A stretch of DNA of 64,000 nucleotides from Herbaspirillum sp. Sphag64. Lineage in GTDB: Bacteria; Pseudomonadota; Gammaproteobacteria; Burkholderiales; Burkholderiaceae_D. The stretch is from assembly GCF_014192645.1 (NCBI RefSeq), contig NZ_JACHYE010000001.1, positions 947,170-1,011,169 of the forward strand. The letters are read 5' to 3'. Shown here in pieces: positions 46,413-54,843 of the stretch (its first letter is position 1; each line of letters begins with the position of its first letter). Under the pieces are notes generated by a model. The model was not told the origin of the DNA, searched no databases, and saw only the letters and a list, made by a program, of their open reading frames with translations. Position numbers and translations under genes: made by a program.

Positions 46413-47639
46413 TTACTTCGCACCCGCCTCATACCAGGAGGCAATTTCCGCACGTTCCTGATCGGTGATCTGGGTCAGATTGGCCAATGGCATGTCACGC
46501 GTTTGTACGGCGCGCTGATAGACCTTGGCAGCATTCTGATGGATCAGTTCCGAGGTCTGCAGCAGCATGCCAGCTGGAGCTGTCGCAAAGCCTGGCTGGG
46601 TCGGATGATCGGAATGGCAGCTGGCACAACGCTGCCCGATGATTTCCTGCACACGCGCGAAATCAGTCGATTTCGGAGCACCACCATTGGCAGCAACAGC
46701 CGCAGCCTGTGGCGCTGGCTTCGGTGCAATCGCCACCGCCACCGCCAGCAACAGCGCGCCACCGGCAATCGGATAGGCCAGCGAGACACGTCCGGCATGA
46801 CGCAGATTGAAGAAGTGACGGATCAAGACACCAGCGGCCATGATCGCAGCCAGCACCAGCCAGCTGTAGGCATTGGTGTAGGTCATCGCATAGTGATTAC
46901 TGATCATGATGAACAGAATCGGCAGCGTGAAATAATTGTTATGCACGCTACGTTGCTTGCCGCGCTTGCCGTAGATCGGATCAGGCGACTTACCTTGGCG
47001 CATTGCCTCAACCAGCTTGCGTTGACCAGGGATGATCACCATCAGCACATTGCCGACCATGATGGTACCGATCATGGCGCCAATATGAATGTAGGCTGCA
47101 CGGCCGCTAAGTAGATGCGTCAATGCATAGGCCACCGCCACGATGAACACGTACATCACAATGGCTAGCAAGGCACTGTGCTGTCCCAGCACGGACTTGC
47201 ATAGTTGATCGTAGAAAATCCAGCCGACCAGCAATGTGCCAAGACCGACACCAACCGCCTGCAGGGCGCTCAGATCAGCCACGTTATGGTCCACCATCAT
47301 GGCTGAGGCATTGAAGTAATAGACGATGAACAGCATCGCAAAGCCGGTGATCCAGGTGGCATAGGCTTCCCACTTGAACCAGTGCAGGTCCGCCGGTAAT
47401 TCAGCCGGTGCTACCAGGTACTTCTGGGGGTTGTAAAAACCACCACCGTGCACTGCCCACAGCTCGCCCGAAACGCCCTTTTTTGCCAGATCGCTGCCCG
47501 GCTTGGGTGGCCGGATCGAGTTGTCCAGCCAGACAAAATAGAACGAGGCTCCGATCCAGGCAATCCCGGTAATCAGGTGTAGCCAGCGCACCAGCAGATT
47601 GAGCCACTCCAGTCCATACGACACCAATACTCCGTCCAT
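46413..47639 (-). CDS. puuD: membrane-bound urate hydroxylase PuuD with cytochrome c domain
   Basis: PuuD oxidises urate to 5-hydroxyisourate in the inner membrane and passes electrons to a fused cytochrome c. The 408-residue protein has an N-terminal membrane domain (DUF989, about 1-320) with LNLLVRWLHLITGIAWIG, the FKWEAYATWITGF segment and several helices. A C-terminal cytochrome c domain carries the heme site CASCH (Cys338, Cys341, His342) and a distal Met, probably in DMPLAN. Of two adjacent ATG codons, that at 47639 is better spaced from AGGAGG. It is divergent from a LysR gene. Confidence 0.93.
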   Translation of the reverse strand: MDGVLVSYGLEWLNLLVRWLHLITGIAWIGASFYFVWLDNSIRPPKPGSDLAKKGVSGELWAVHGGGFYNPQKYLVAPAELPADLHWFKWEAYATWITGFAMLFIVYYFNASAMMVDHNVADLSALQAVGVGLGTLLVGWIFYDQLCKSVLGQHSALLAIVMYVFIVAVAYALTHLLSGRAAYIHIGAMIGTIMVGNVLMVIIPGQRKLVEAMRQGKSPDPIYGKRGKQRSVHNNYFTLPILFIMISNHYAMTYTNAYSWLVLAAIMAAGVLIRHFFNLRHAGRVSLAYPIAGGALLLAVAVAIAPKPAPQAAAVAANGGAPKSTDFARVQEIIGQRCASCHSDHPTQPGFATAPAGMLLQTSELIHQNAAKVYQRAVQTRDMPLANLTQITDQERAEIASWYEAGAK

Positions 47640-47963
47640 CATTTCCTCCTGATTGCGTATCTGCCACAGCGAACACTGCAGATAGGTGGGCTTGTGCCTC
47701 ACGAATTGGCCGCTCCGAAGATGACACCACCGCTGATCTGATTGTGATCAGACGGCAATACGGTTCCGGATAAACAACAGTCCATGCCAGTGGCACCAAC
47801 TGCCGTCTACTGTCGCGACGACCCCAATGGCGACGCCATCCCTCTTGTTGTCAAGGTCCACCGTCGCAGTGCAAAACGCAGAAAGCGTCTGCAACACGGA
47901 ATACGGAGGATGGCACGAACGATAAACGCAGCTGGCTCATAAAACATTAACCGCGTCTTATAT

Positions 47964-47991
47964 TTGACATACGCTGATTGATATATAAAAT
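47964..47991 (+). promoter_or_regulatory. sigma70-type promoter for LysR gene
   Basis: TTGACA (47964-47969) and TAAAAT (47986-47991) are separated by 16 bp in an AT-rich stretch about 100 bp before the LysR start. Confidence 0.5.
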
Positions 47992-48015
47992 ACAGATGAT
48001 TAGAGGGCGACCTAC

Positions 48016-48060
48016 CCGAGATGTTTGTTAACAAGCATGCACCGAGCCGCCCCATCTCGG
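48016..48060 (+). promoter_or_regulatory. nested inverted repeats in the LysR leader
   Basis: CCGAGATG (48016-48023) and CATCTCGG (48053-48060) could pair over 29 nt. The loop contains a perfect 10-bp palindrome, TTGTTAACAA (48025-48034). It lies downstream of the predicted promoter, so it may be an operator or an RNA structure. No T-run follows. Confidence 0.4.
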
Positions 48061-48088
48061 CCCAGCGCCGTTACCCGGAGACCAAACC

Positions 48089-49024
48089 ATGTCCAGGCTG
48101 CCTGACCATCTCGATATTCATCTGATCCGTATTCTCTATCTGTTGCTGTGCGAGAAGAACGTCTCACGCGTGGCACTCAAACTGAACCAGCCGCAGCCAT
48201 CGATTTCTGCGTCCTTGCGTAAATTACGGGAGTTGACGGGCGATCCGTTGCTGGTGCGCGGTGCGCGCGGCATGGTACCGACGCAGCATGGAGAAAGCCT
48301 GCTCAAGCCGGCCAAACGCATCCTCGATGAAACCGAGCGGCTGTTCGTGCCAAAGGCGGCCTTCATGCCACAGGAGCAGGCCCGCAATTTTCATATTGCC
48401 GCCCCGGACTACATGAACACACCGTTCTTCACGGAGATCATTGCCCGTCTGCGGCGTGAATCGCCCAAAAGTCACATCATGCTGCATGCCCTTGGCCCGG
48501 AAACCGATTACGTGCGACAACTGGCCGATGGCGAACTGGATCTGGTGATTGCCAACTGGGATGAACCTCCGGCGCACCTGCACCTCTCAAAACTGTTCGA
48601 TGACCCGATTGTGTGCCTGATGCGCTCCGACTGTGCCTATGCCCGCCGTACGCCACGCGACGCCATGACCATCGAGGATTACCTGAGCCTGCCCCATGTG
48701 GCACCATCGCAAATCCTGCCCGGCTATCACGGCACCATTGATACCTTCCTGGAAAAGCAGAATCTGCGGCGTAACGTGGTGGTCGAGTCAGCCCATTTCC
48801 GGATGCTGCCCTACATGGTGGCGCAGACTGATCTGGTGTTAACATCTGGACAACAATTCGCTGCCTTCTACGAAAAACTGCTGGGACTGAAAAGCTATGT
48901 GGTACCGATCAAGTTCCCACCGCTGCGCTTCTATCAACTCTGGCACGAGCGCGCCCATCAGGCGACCGAACACAAATGGCTGCGTGCCCAGGTCAGCGCG
49001 GCGGCACGTGGCATGGAAGACTAG
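48089..49024 (+). CDS. LysR family regulator, probable regulator of purine catabolism
   Basis: A 311-residue LysR-type regulator. The N-terminal helix-turn-helix has NVSRVALKLNQPQPSISASLRKLRELTGDPLLVRG, the PbuE/NodD-like subclass with a long SxxxxLRxLR recognition region, and the effector domain covers about 95-305. It lies between puuD (divergent) and the permease/UraD-AllC genes (same strand), so control of urate catabolism is the natural inference. The effector is unknown; urate or xanthine are candidates. Confidence 0.9.
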   Translation: MSRLPDHLDIHLIRILYLLLCEKNVSRVALKLNQPQPSISASLRKLRELTGDPLLVRGARGMVPTQHGESLLKPAKRILDETERLFVPKAAFMPQEQARNFHIAAPDYMNTPFFTEIIARLRRESPKSHIMLHALGPETDYVRQLADGELDLVIANWDEPPAHLHLSKLFDDPIVCLMRSDCAYARRTPRDAMTIEDYLSLPHVAPSQILPGYHGTIDTFLEKQNLRRNVVVESAHFRMLPYMVAQTDLVLTSGQQFAAFYEKLLGLKSYVVPIKFPPLRFYQLWHERAHQATEHKWLRAQVSAAARGMED

Positions 49025-49246
49025 CTGGACAACGATTGTTTCCCAAGGGTATTTATCTGTTGCTGTTTCATATATCCAGTCCGCGAAATCCGGTATTGAG
49101 CACTCTATATATCGGGATGGAGCAATTACTTTAGTATCGCCCCACAAGCCTGCGTAAGGTACTTCAAAACAAAGATTGCACAAGGCTGGTCAACCAGCGA
49201 CGCCGCGCAAGACTTGATACAACAATGACAAATTCAGGAGACAAGT

Positions 49247-50632
49247 ATGACTGCAACGGCTGACCCGGTGGATGAGCGCCTACCGATCCTTAAACTCGCC
49301 GCACTTGGCATGCAACACGTACTGGTAATGTACGCGGGTGCCATTGCGGTACCGCTGATCGTAGGCGGTGCGCTGAACCTGCCCAAATCCGAAATCGCCT
49401 TCCTGATCAGCGCCGACCTGTTCTGCTGCGGTCTGGTGACGATTATCCAGAGCCTCGGGATCTGGCGTTTCGGGATTCGCATGCCGGTCATGATGGGGGT
49501 GACCTTCGCGGCGGTGGGTCCAATGGTGGCTATTGCCAACAATCCCTCCCTTACCATCCTGCACATCTTTGGCTCAGGACTGGTTGGCGGAGTCTTCTGT
49601 ATTCTGGTGGCGCCCTACATGAGCCGCTTGATGCGCTACTTCCCGCCGGTGGTGACGGGTACTGTCATCACCGTGATCGGTATTTCCCTCATGAGTGTGG
49701 GTATTAACTGGGCCGCGGGTGGTCAGCCCATCATTGGCAAACTGGTCAATGGCGTATTCGTCAAGATGCCCAACCCCGACTACGGTTCACCGCTGGCGCT
49801 GGGCATTGCGGCATTGGTGCTGGTCTCGATTCTGTTGATCATCAAGTATGTCAAAGGCTTCATCGCCAATATTTCCGTGCTCATGGGCATGGTGATCGGC
49901 TTTCTGGTAGCGCTGGCAATGGGCAAAATCAACTTTGATGGCCTCGGTGCGACTGCCTGGTTTGATTGGGTGATGCCGTTCCACTATGGCTGGCCCCAGT
50001 TTGATATTCCCTCAATCCTGTCGATGTGTCTGGTGATGATCGTGACCATGATCGAATCGACCGGTATGTTCGTGGCGCTGGGCGACATCGTCGGCAAGAA
50101 GGTCGATCACAAGATCCTCGCTGATGGCTTGCGGGTTGATGGTCTCGGCACCGTGTTAGGAGGGATCCTCAATACCTTCCCGCATACCTCGTTTTCACAG
50201 AATGTCGGGCTGGTCGGCGTCACCGGTGTGCGCAGTCGTTACGTCTGCGTCGCTGCCGGCGTGATTCTGGTGATCTTTGGTCTGTTCCCCAAAATGGCGC
50301 ATCTGGCAGCCTCGATTCCCCAGTTCGTCCTCGGTGGCGCTGGTATCGTGATGTTTGGCATGGTCGCCGCGACCGGGATCAAGATTCTGTCGAAGGTCAA
50401 CTTCAATACCAATTCGCATAATCTGTTCATCGTTGCGGTCAGTATCGGCGCAGGCATGATACCGCTGGTAGCACCGACCTTCTTTGCTCAGATGCCAAGT
50501 GTCTTGTCCACGATCTTCCACAGTGGCATATTGCTTGCATCGTTCATGGCGGTGGTACTGAATCTGTTCTTCAATGGCAGCGGCGCACGCGAAGAAAGCA
50601 CCGACTTTGCGCTGGCAGCAGCAGAACATTAA
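49247..50632 (+). CDS. NCS2 family xanthine/urate permease
   Basis: A 461-residue nucleobase:cation symporter-2 protein. It has 12-14 hydrophobic segments, GMQHVLVMYAGAIAVPLIVGGAL near the N-terminus, the QSLGIWRFGIRMPVMMGV segment, and the NCS2 signature region around FPHTSFSQNVGLVGVTGVRSRYV. The subfamily (UacT/PucJ-type) imports xanthine and urate, which fits the surrounding genes. GGAG precedes the ATG. The 222-bp leader upstream is unusually long. Confidence 0.93.
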   Translation: MTATADPVDERLPILKLAALGMQHVLVMYAGAIAVPLIVGGALNLPKSEIAFLISADLFCCGLVTIIQSLGIWRFGIRMPVMMGVTFAAVGPMVAIANNPSLTILHIFGSGLVGGVFCILVAPYMSRLMRYFPPVVTGTVITVIGISLMSVGINWAAGGQPIIGKLVNGVFVKMPNPDYGSPLALGIAALVLVSILLIIKYVKGFIANISVLMGMVIGFLVALAMGKINFDGLGATAWFDWVMPFHYGWPQFDIPSILSMCLVMIVTMIESTGMFVALGDIVGKKVDHKILADGLRVDGLGTVLGGILNTFPHTSFSQNVGLVGVTGVRSRYVCVAAGVILVIFGLFPKMAHLAASIPQFVLGGAGIVMFGMVAATGIKILSKVNFNTNSHNLFIVAVSIGAGMIPLVAPTFFAQMPSVLSTIFHSGILLASFMAVVLNLFFNGSGAREESTDFALAAAEH

Positions 50633-50724
50633 AAATTGACACAATTGACACGTTTGCAAGTCCCGCTTGCTAACACTGACTGTAATTCGACGATTCGAAC
50701 ATTCAACAACGGGTTAAGGACCGG

Positions 50725-52518
50725 ATGGCGGGACCATCCGGCAAGTTTATGACAACATTGCAACAACTCAATGAACAGGCGGCGCACGATGTGCCGGCCT
50801 TCGTCGCCACGCTGCATGGCATTTACGAACATTCCCCCTGGATACCCGAACGCGCCGCCAGACTGGCGCCATTCGTCAACCTGACTGCACTCAAGCAGGC
50901 CTTGCAGGGCGTGGTCAGCGGTGCCGACGTCACCGATCAGTTGCGTCTGATCCGGGCCCACCCGGAGTTGGCCGGCAAGGCAGCCATCGCCGGTGAATTG
51001 ACAGCCGAATCGACCGGTGAACAAGCCAAGGCTGGCCTCAATCTGTGCAGCCCGGAAGAATTTGCAACGCTGCAAAAGCTCAACAGTGATTACAACGCCA
51101 AGTTCGGCTTTCCCTTCATCCTGGCGGTCAAGGGTGCCACTGGCAAGGGCCTGACGCGCCAGCAGATCATTGCGACCTTCACCCGCCGTCTGCGCAACCA
51201 GCCGCAAGATGAATTACGGGAAGCAATGCGCCAGATCGGCCGCATTGCCGAAATGCGGCTCAACGATTTATTGGGACATAGTCCGCTACTGGGTGCCGCT
51301 GTCATGGAATGGGCCGAGCAAATCGGCTCGCTCAGTGAAGATGAAGGCGCCCTCACCTGCACCTATATGACTGAGACCCATCGCCGTACCGCCGAACAGT
51401 TGGCGCAATGGATGCGCGAGGCCGGCATGCAGGTGCACATCGATGCGGTCGGCAATGTGGTTGGTCGCTATCTCTCCTCTAATCCACAGGCAAAAACCCT
51501 GCTAACCGGATCGCACTACGACACCGTACGTAATGGCGGCAAGTACGATGGTCGTGAAGGTATTCTGGTTCCGATTGCGATCGTGCGCCACTTGCATGAA
51601 CGCGGTGAAACCCTGCCCTTCCACTTTGAAGTCATCGGCTTCTCGGAAGAGGAAGGCGTACGTTTTAAGAGCACCTTCCTCGGTAGCAACGCAGTGACCG
51701 GCCACTTTGACCTGAATCTGCTGGCGCTCAAGGACCGTGATGGCATCAGCATGGGTGAGGTGATTACCGCTGCCGGTCATGATATCGCAGCGATCCCTGC
51801 GATTGCCCGTAATCCGGCCGATCTGCTGGGCTATGTGGAAGTACATATCGAACAGGGTCCGGTGTTGCTCAACCGTGATCTGCCGGTCGGCATAGTGACC
51901 TCGATTGCTGGCAGCTCACGCTATCTGGTCGAGCTCAAGGGCGTCGCCAGCCATGCCGGTACCACACCGATGAACATGCGCAAGGACGCGGCAGCCGCAG
52001 CGGCTGAAATCATCCTGTACGTGGAGCAACGCTGCAGTCAGGATCAGCACGCTGCGCTGGTGGGAACGATCGGTCAATTGCAGGTGCCGCACGGCTCCAC
52101 CAATGTCATCCCCGGGGCCTGCATGCTGTCACTCGATATCCGTGCTGCCGAAGATAGCGTGCGACTGGCTGCCGTAGCAGACATCCTGAAAAAAATCGAA
52201 GAGATTGGTCAACGCCGCAGTATCGACGTCAAGCGCGAAGAAACCGTCTCGGCTGCTGCTGCGCCATGCGCACCGTGGCTCATGCAACAGCTTGCTGCAG
52301 CCACTGAACGGGCGGGAGTCAAACCGTTTGAGCTGGCTTCCGGCGCCGGCCATGACGCCATGGCGATTGCCCGCATGACCGATGTCGCGATGTTGTTCAC
52401 ACGTTGCGGCAACGGCGGCATCAGCCACAATCCACTGGAAACCATGACCGCTGATGATGCGGAAGTATCGGCACAAATCCTGCTCGACTTCTTGCGCAAC
52501 TTCCAGCCAAAGTCATAA
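50725..52518 (+). CDS. fused OHCU decarboxylase (UraD) - allantoate amidohydrolase (AllC)
   Basis: A 597-residue two-domain protein. Residues about 10-180 are UraD: LIRAHPELAGKAA with catalytic His79, and NSDYNAKFGFPFILAVKG. It decarboxylates OHCU to S-allantoin. Residues about 190-597 are an M20/AllC amidohydrolase with metal ligands His264 and Asp275 (GSHYDTVRNGGKYDG), Glu310 (SEEEG), His374 (VHIEQG) and His543 (SGAGHDAMA), acting on allantoate. The frame is uninterrupted across the junction. AAGGA precedes the ATG at 50725; ATG at 50749 is an alternative. The intermediate allantoinase step is not included in the fusion. Confidence 0.92.
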   Translation: MAGPSGKFMTTLQQLNEQAAHDVPAFVATLHGIYEHSPWIPERAARLAPFVNLTALKQALQGVVSGADVTDQLRLIRAHPELAGKAAIAGELTAESTGEQAKAGLNLCSPEEFATLQKLNSDYNAKFGFPFILAVKGATGKGLTRQQIIATFTRRLRNQPQDELREAMRQIGRIAEMRLNDLLGHSPLLGAAVMEWAEQIGSLSEDEGALTCTYMTETHRRTAEQLAQWMREAGMQVHIDAVGNVVGRYLSSNPQAKTLLTGSHYDTVRNGGKYDGREGILVPIAIVRHLHERGETLPFHFEVIGFSEEEGVRFKSTFLGSNAVTGHFDLNLLALKDRDGISMGEVITAAGHDIAAIPAIARNPADLLGYVEVHIEQGPVLLNRDLPVGIVTSIAGSSRYLVELKGVASHAGTTPMNMRKDAAAAAAEIILYVEQRCSQDQHAALVGTIGQLQVPHGSTNVIPGACMLSLDIRAAEDSVRLAAVADILKKIEEIGQRRSIDVKREETVSAAAAPCAPWLMQQLAAATERAGVKPFELASGAGHDAMAIARMTDVAMLFTRCGNGGISHNPLETMTADDAEVSAQILLDFLRNFQPKS

Positions 52519-52665
52519 AATCGCGTCTGCATCAGTGATCTGATCAGTTATTCATTCACCCCTTCGGGCACAGCGTTAATAGGGTTTAAAAGGGACTCCA
52601 CTGTCACCTGTGCCGCATTGAAATCATTCCCAAGCACAGTGCAGGTTCAACAGGAGTCCCTTAAC

Positions 52666-54027
52666 GTGAGTAAAACCCTCTTAATCAAGAACGCCAGGGT
52701 CGTTGTGACCATGAATGAACGCCGTGAAGAAATCCTGAACGGTGCCGTTTTCATCCGCGACAATGTCATCGAACAGGTCGGCCCCAGCGCCGATCTACCA
52801 GACACTGCCGATGAAGTGATCCATGCCGGGCAACATGTTGTCTTACCCGGTCTGATCAACACCCATCATCATATGTATCAAAGTCTGACGCGGGTCATTC
52901 CGGCTGCGCAGAACGGCGAACTATTTAACTGGCTGCAAAATCTCTATCCGATCTGGGCTGGCCTGACCCCAGAAATGATCAAGGTCTCTACGCTGACAGC
53001 GATGGCCGAACTGATTCTCTCAGGCTGCACCACCAGCAGCGACCATCTCTATATCTATCCCAACCAGACCCGGCTCGATGACAGCCTGGAAGCAGCGCAA
53101 CAGATCGGTATGCGCTTCCACGGCGCACGCGGCGCGATGAGCGTGGGTCAGTCCAAGGGTGGCCTGCCACCTGACAGCGTGGTGGAAGACGAGGTCAGCA
53201 TCTTGCGCGATACCCAACGCCTGATCGAGACTTATCACGACGCTGAGCGTCATGCCATGCAGCGAATTGTCGTAGCGCCCTGCTCACCGTTTTCGGTCTC
53301 GCGCGATCTGATGCGCGAAGCGGCCAACATGGCGCGCAGCTATCAGGTTTCACTACATACCCATCTGGCAGAAAACGTCAACGACATTGCCTACAGCCGC
53401 GAGAAATTCAACATGACGCCGGCTGAATATGCCGAAGACTGCGGCTGGGTCGGCCAGGATGTCTGGCATGCGCACTGCGTGCAACTGGATGATCACGGTA
53501 TCAATCTGTTTGCCCGCACCGGCACCGGTGTGGCCCACTGTCCCTGCTCCAATATGCGGCTGGCATCCGGCATTGCCCCGGTGCGCAAAATGATTGATGC
53601 CGGTGTTACGGTCGGTCTTGGGGTCGATGGTAGTGCCTCCAACGATGGAGCCCACATGCTCGGTGAAGTCCGTCAGGCCATGCTGCTGCAACGGGTCGGT
53701 TTCGGCCCCGATGCGATGACAGCCAGACAGGCATTAGAAATCGCAACCCTGGGTGGTGCCAAGGTCTTGAACCGCGATGATATCGGTGCACTCAAGCCCG
53801 GCATGTCGGCTGATCTGGTACTGTTCAAACTGGACCAGATTGCCTTCGCTGGTGCCCTGCATGATCCGGTAGCAGCGCTAGTGTTTTGTACGCCGGCCAA
53901 TGTTGACTACAGCATCATCAATGGTCGCGTGATTGTGCGTGAAGGCCAATTCGCGACTATTGATCTGGGTGCGGTAATCGAGCGGCATAATGCACTGGCC
54001 TATCTCTTGGCGGCAAAGTCCAGCTGA
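52666..54027 (+). CDS. 8-oxoguanine deaminase (amidohydrolase)
   Basis: A 453-residue zinc amidohydrolase of the chlorohydrolase/guanine-deaminase group, closest in pattern to 8-oxoguanine deaminase, which converts 8-oxoguanine to urate. The HxH motif is in INTHHHMYQS (His67, His69), with later ligands in LHTHLAENV, HAHCVQLDD and LGVDGSASND. The start is taken as GTG at 52666 (CAGGAG nine bases upstream), giving MSKTLLIKNARVV. It follows the UraD-AllC gene, and its product urate would feed PuuD. Guanine deaminase or another purine deaminase is the alternative. Confidence 0.85.
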   Translation: MSKTLLIKNARVVVTMNERREEILNGAVFIRDNVIEQVGPSADLPDTADEVIHAGQHVVLPGLINTHHHMYQSLTRVIPAAQNGELFNWLQNLYPIWAGLTPEMIKVSTLTAMAELILSGCTTSSDHLYIYPNQTRLDDSLEAAQQIGMRFHGARGAMSVGQSKGGLPPDSVVEDEVSILRDTQRLIETYHDAERHAMQRIVVAPCSPFSVSRDLMREAANMARSYQVSLHTHLAENVNDIAYSREKFNMTPAEYAEDCGWVGQDVWHAHCVQLDDHGINLFARTGTGVAHCPCSNMRLASGIAPVRKMIDAGVTVGLGVDGSASNDGAHMLGEVRQAMLLQRVGFGPDAMTARQALEIATLGGAKVLNRDDIGALKPGMSADLVLFKLDQIAFAGALHDPVAALVFCTPANVDYSIINGRVIVREGQFATIDLGAVIERHNALAYLLAAKSS

Positions 54028-54202
54028 GCTTGAAGACATCAACGATGTGGCGAAAGCTGCATCGCATCGCCACGCTCCGCTCTCGATAATTCCTCCGGTC
54101 CGATTTCGGTCAAAATCTACACTAGGGACAGCGAGCCTTTAACCTTTCATCACCATAGACCTATACGTGATAGGTCAGGGACAAATGAAAGGTAGGACTC
54201 AA

Positions 54203-54676
54203 ATGAAAACTATCAGCAGGTTTAGCGCCACTTTACTTCTGTTGTTTTTGTGTGCGAGCTTGAATGCAAACGCGGCAGATCCAGAACAAGCGATGTCTCC
54301 TTGGACTTGTCAGTTAGTGAATGCAAGATCAAGTGGCACTCAAATTCCAGAGCCTTTTGTGTTCAATTTTTGCCTGCAATACAGTGTAGACGGTCAGGTC
54401 AGGCTCGGCATCTCCGAACTCATGGATGGACGCGGGCAACTTAATGGTCCGATGACGCCGCAATACCGACTAACGGCCGAGCTCACTTCAGGGACGCAAA
54501 TAGTGAATTCAGCGGTGACCAATGCCAACATGCTGTTTGATCTTTCGAGATACGGGCGCACTCCAGCCAGATTTACCCTGTCAGGAGTAGGAAGCTGGAT
54601 AGCGCCTGACGGGCAAAGAATTCCGCCATTGGACGTCACTCCTACCTCGATCTCAATCGTAATTGGAGGTAGATAA
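54203..54676 (+). CDS. hypothetical secreted protein
   Basis: A 157-residue protein I do not recognise. Residues 1-24 form a signal peptide ending NANA. The mature domain is rich in beta-prone residues, with two cysteines (PWTCQ and NFCLQ) that could form a disulfide, and ends SISIVIGGR. AGGA lies six bases before the ATG at 54203; the frame is open to 54167. By eye the base composition is less GC-rich than in the neighbouring purine genes, and it has no functional link to them. Function unknown. Confidence 0.65.
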   Translation: MKTISRFSATLLLLFLCASLNANAADPEQAMSPWTCQLVNARSSGTQIPEPFVFNFCLQYSVDGQVRLGISELMDGRGQLNGPMTPQYRLTAELTSGTQIVNSAVTNANMLFDLSRYGRTPARFTLSGVGSWIAPDGQRIPPLDVTPTSISIVIGGR

Positions 54677-54795
54677 GTCTTATCGGTAGCTGGCGCTGAT
54701 CATCTCGCCTTAGCGGCATGACTGCCGCCTCGATCGGCTCCACGAAATTGGTTTTCCGAATCGGATAGATCAACGCAAGCAACACACCAACAAAA

Positions 54796-54826
54796 GACGG
54801 GGTTACCATCACCGGCAACCCCGCCT
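54796..54826 (-). terminator. probable terminator of the gcl-hyi-glxR-ttuD-pyk operon
   Basis: On the minus strand GGGGTT and AACCCC pair, with two further GG/CC pairs inside, followed by TCTTTTG. It lies about 20 bp after the pyk stop codon. Confidence 0.65.
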
Positions 54827-54843
54827 TAAATCATGACTTCAGA

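Larger units (their letters stand above)
47640..48088. other. divergent puuD / LysR intergenic region (449 bp)
   Basis: The region contains a sigma70-like promoter for the LysR gene and two nested inverted repeats, listed separately. No additional gene is recognised. Confidence 0.55.
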
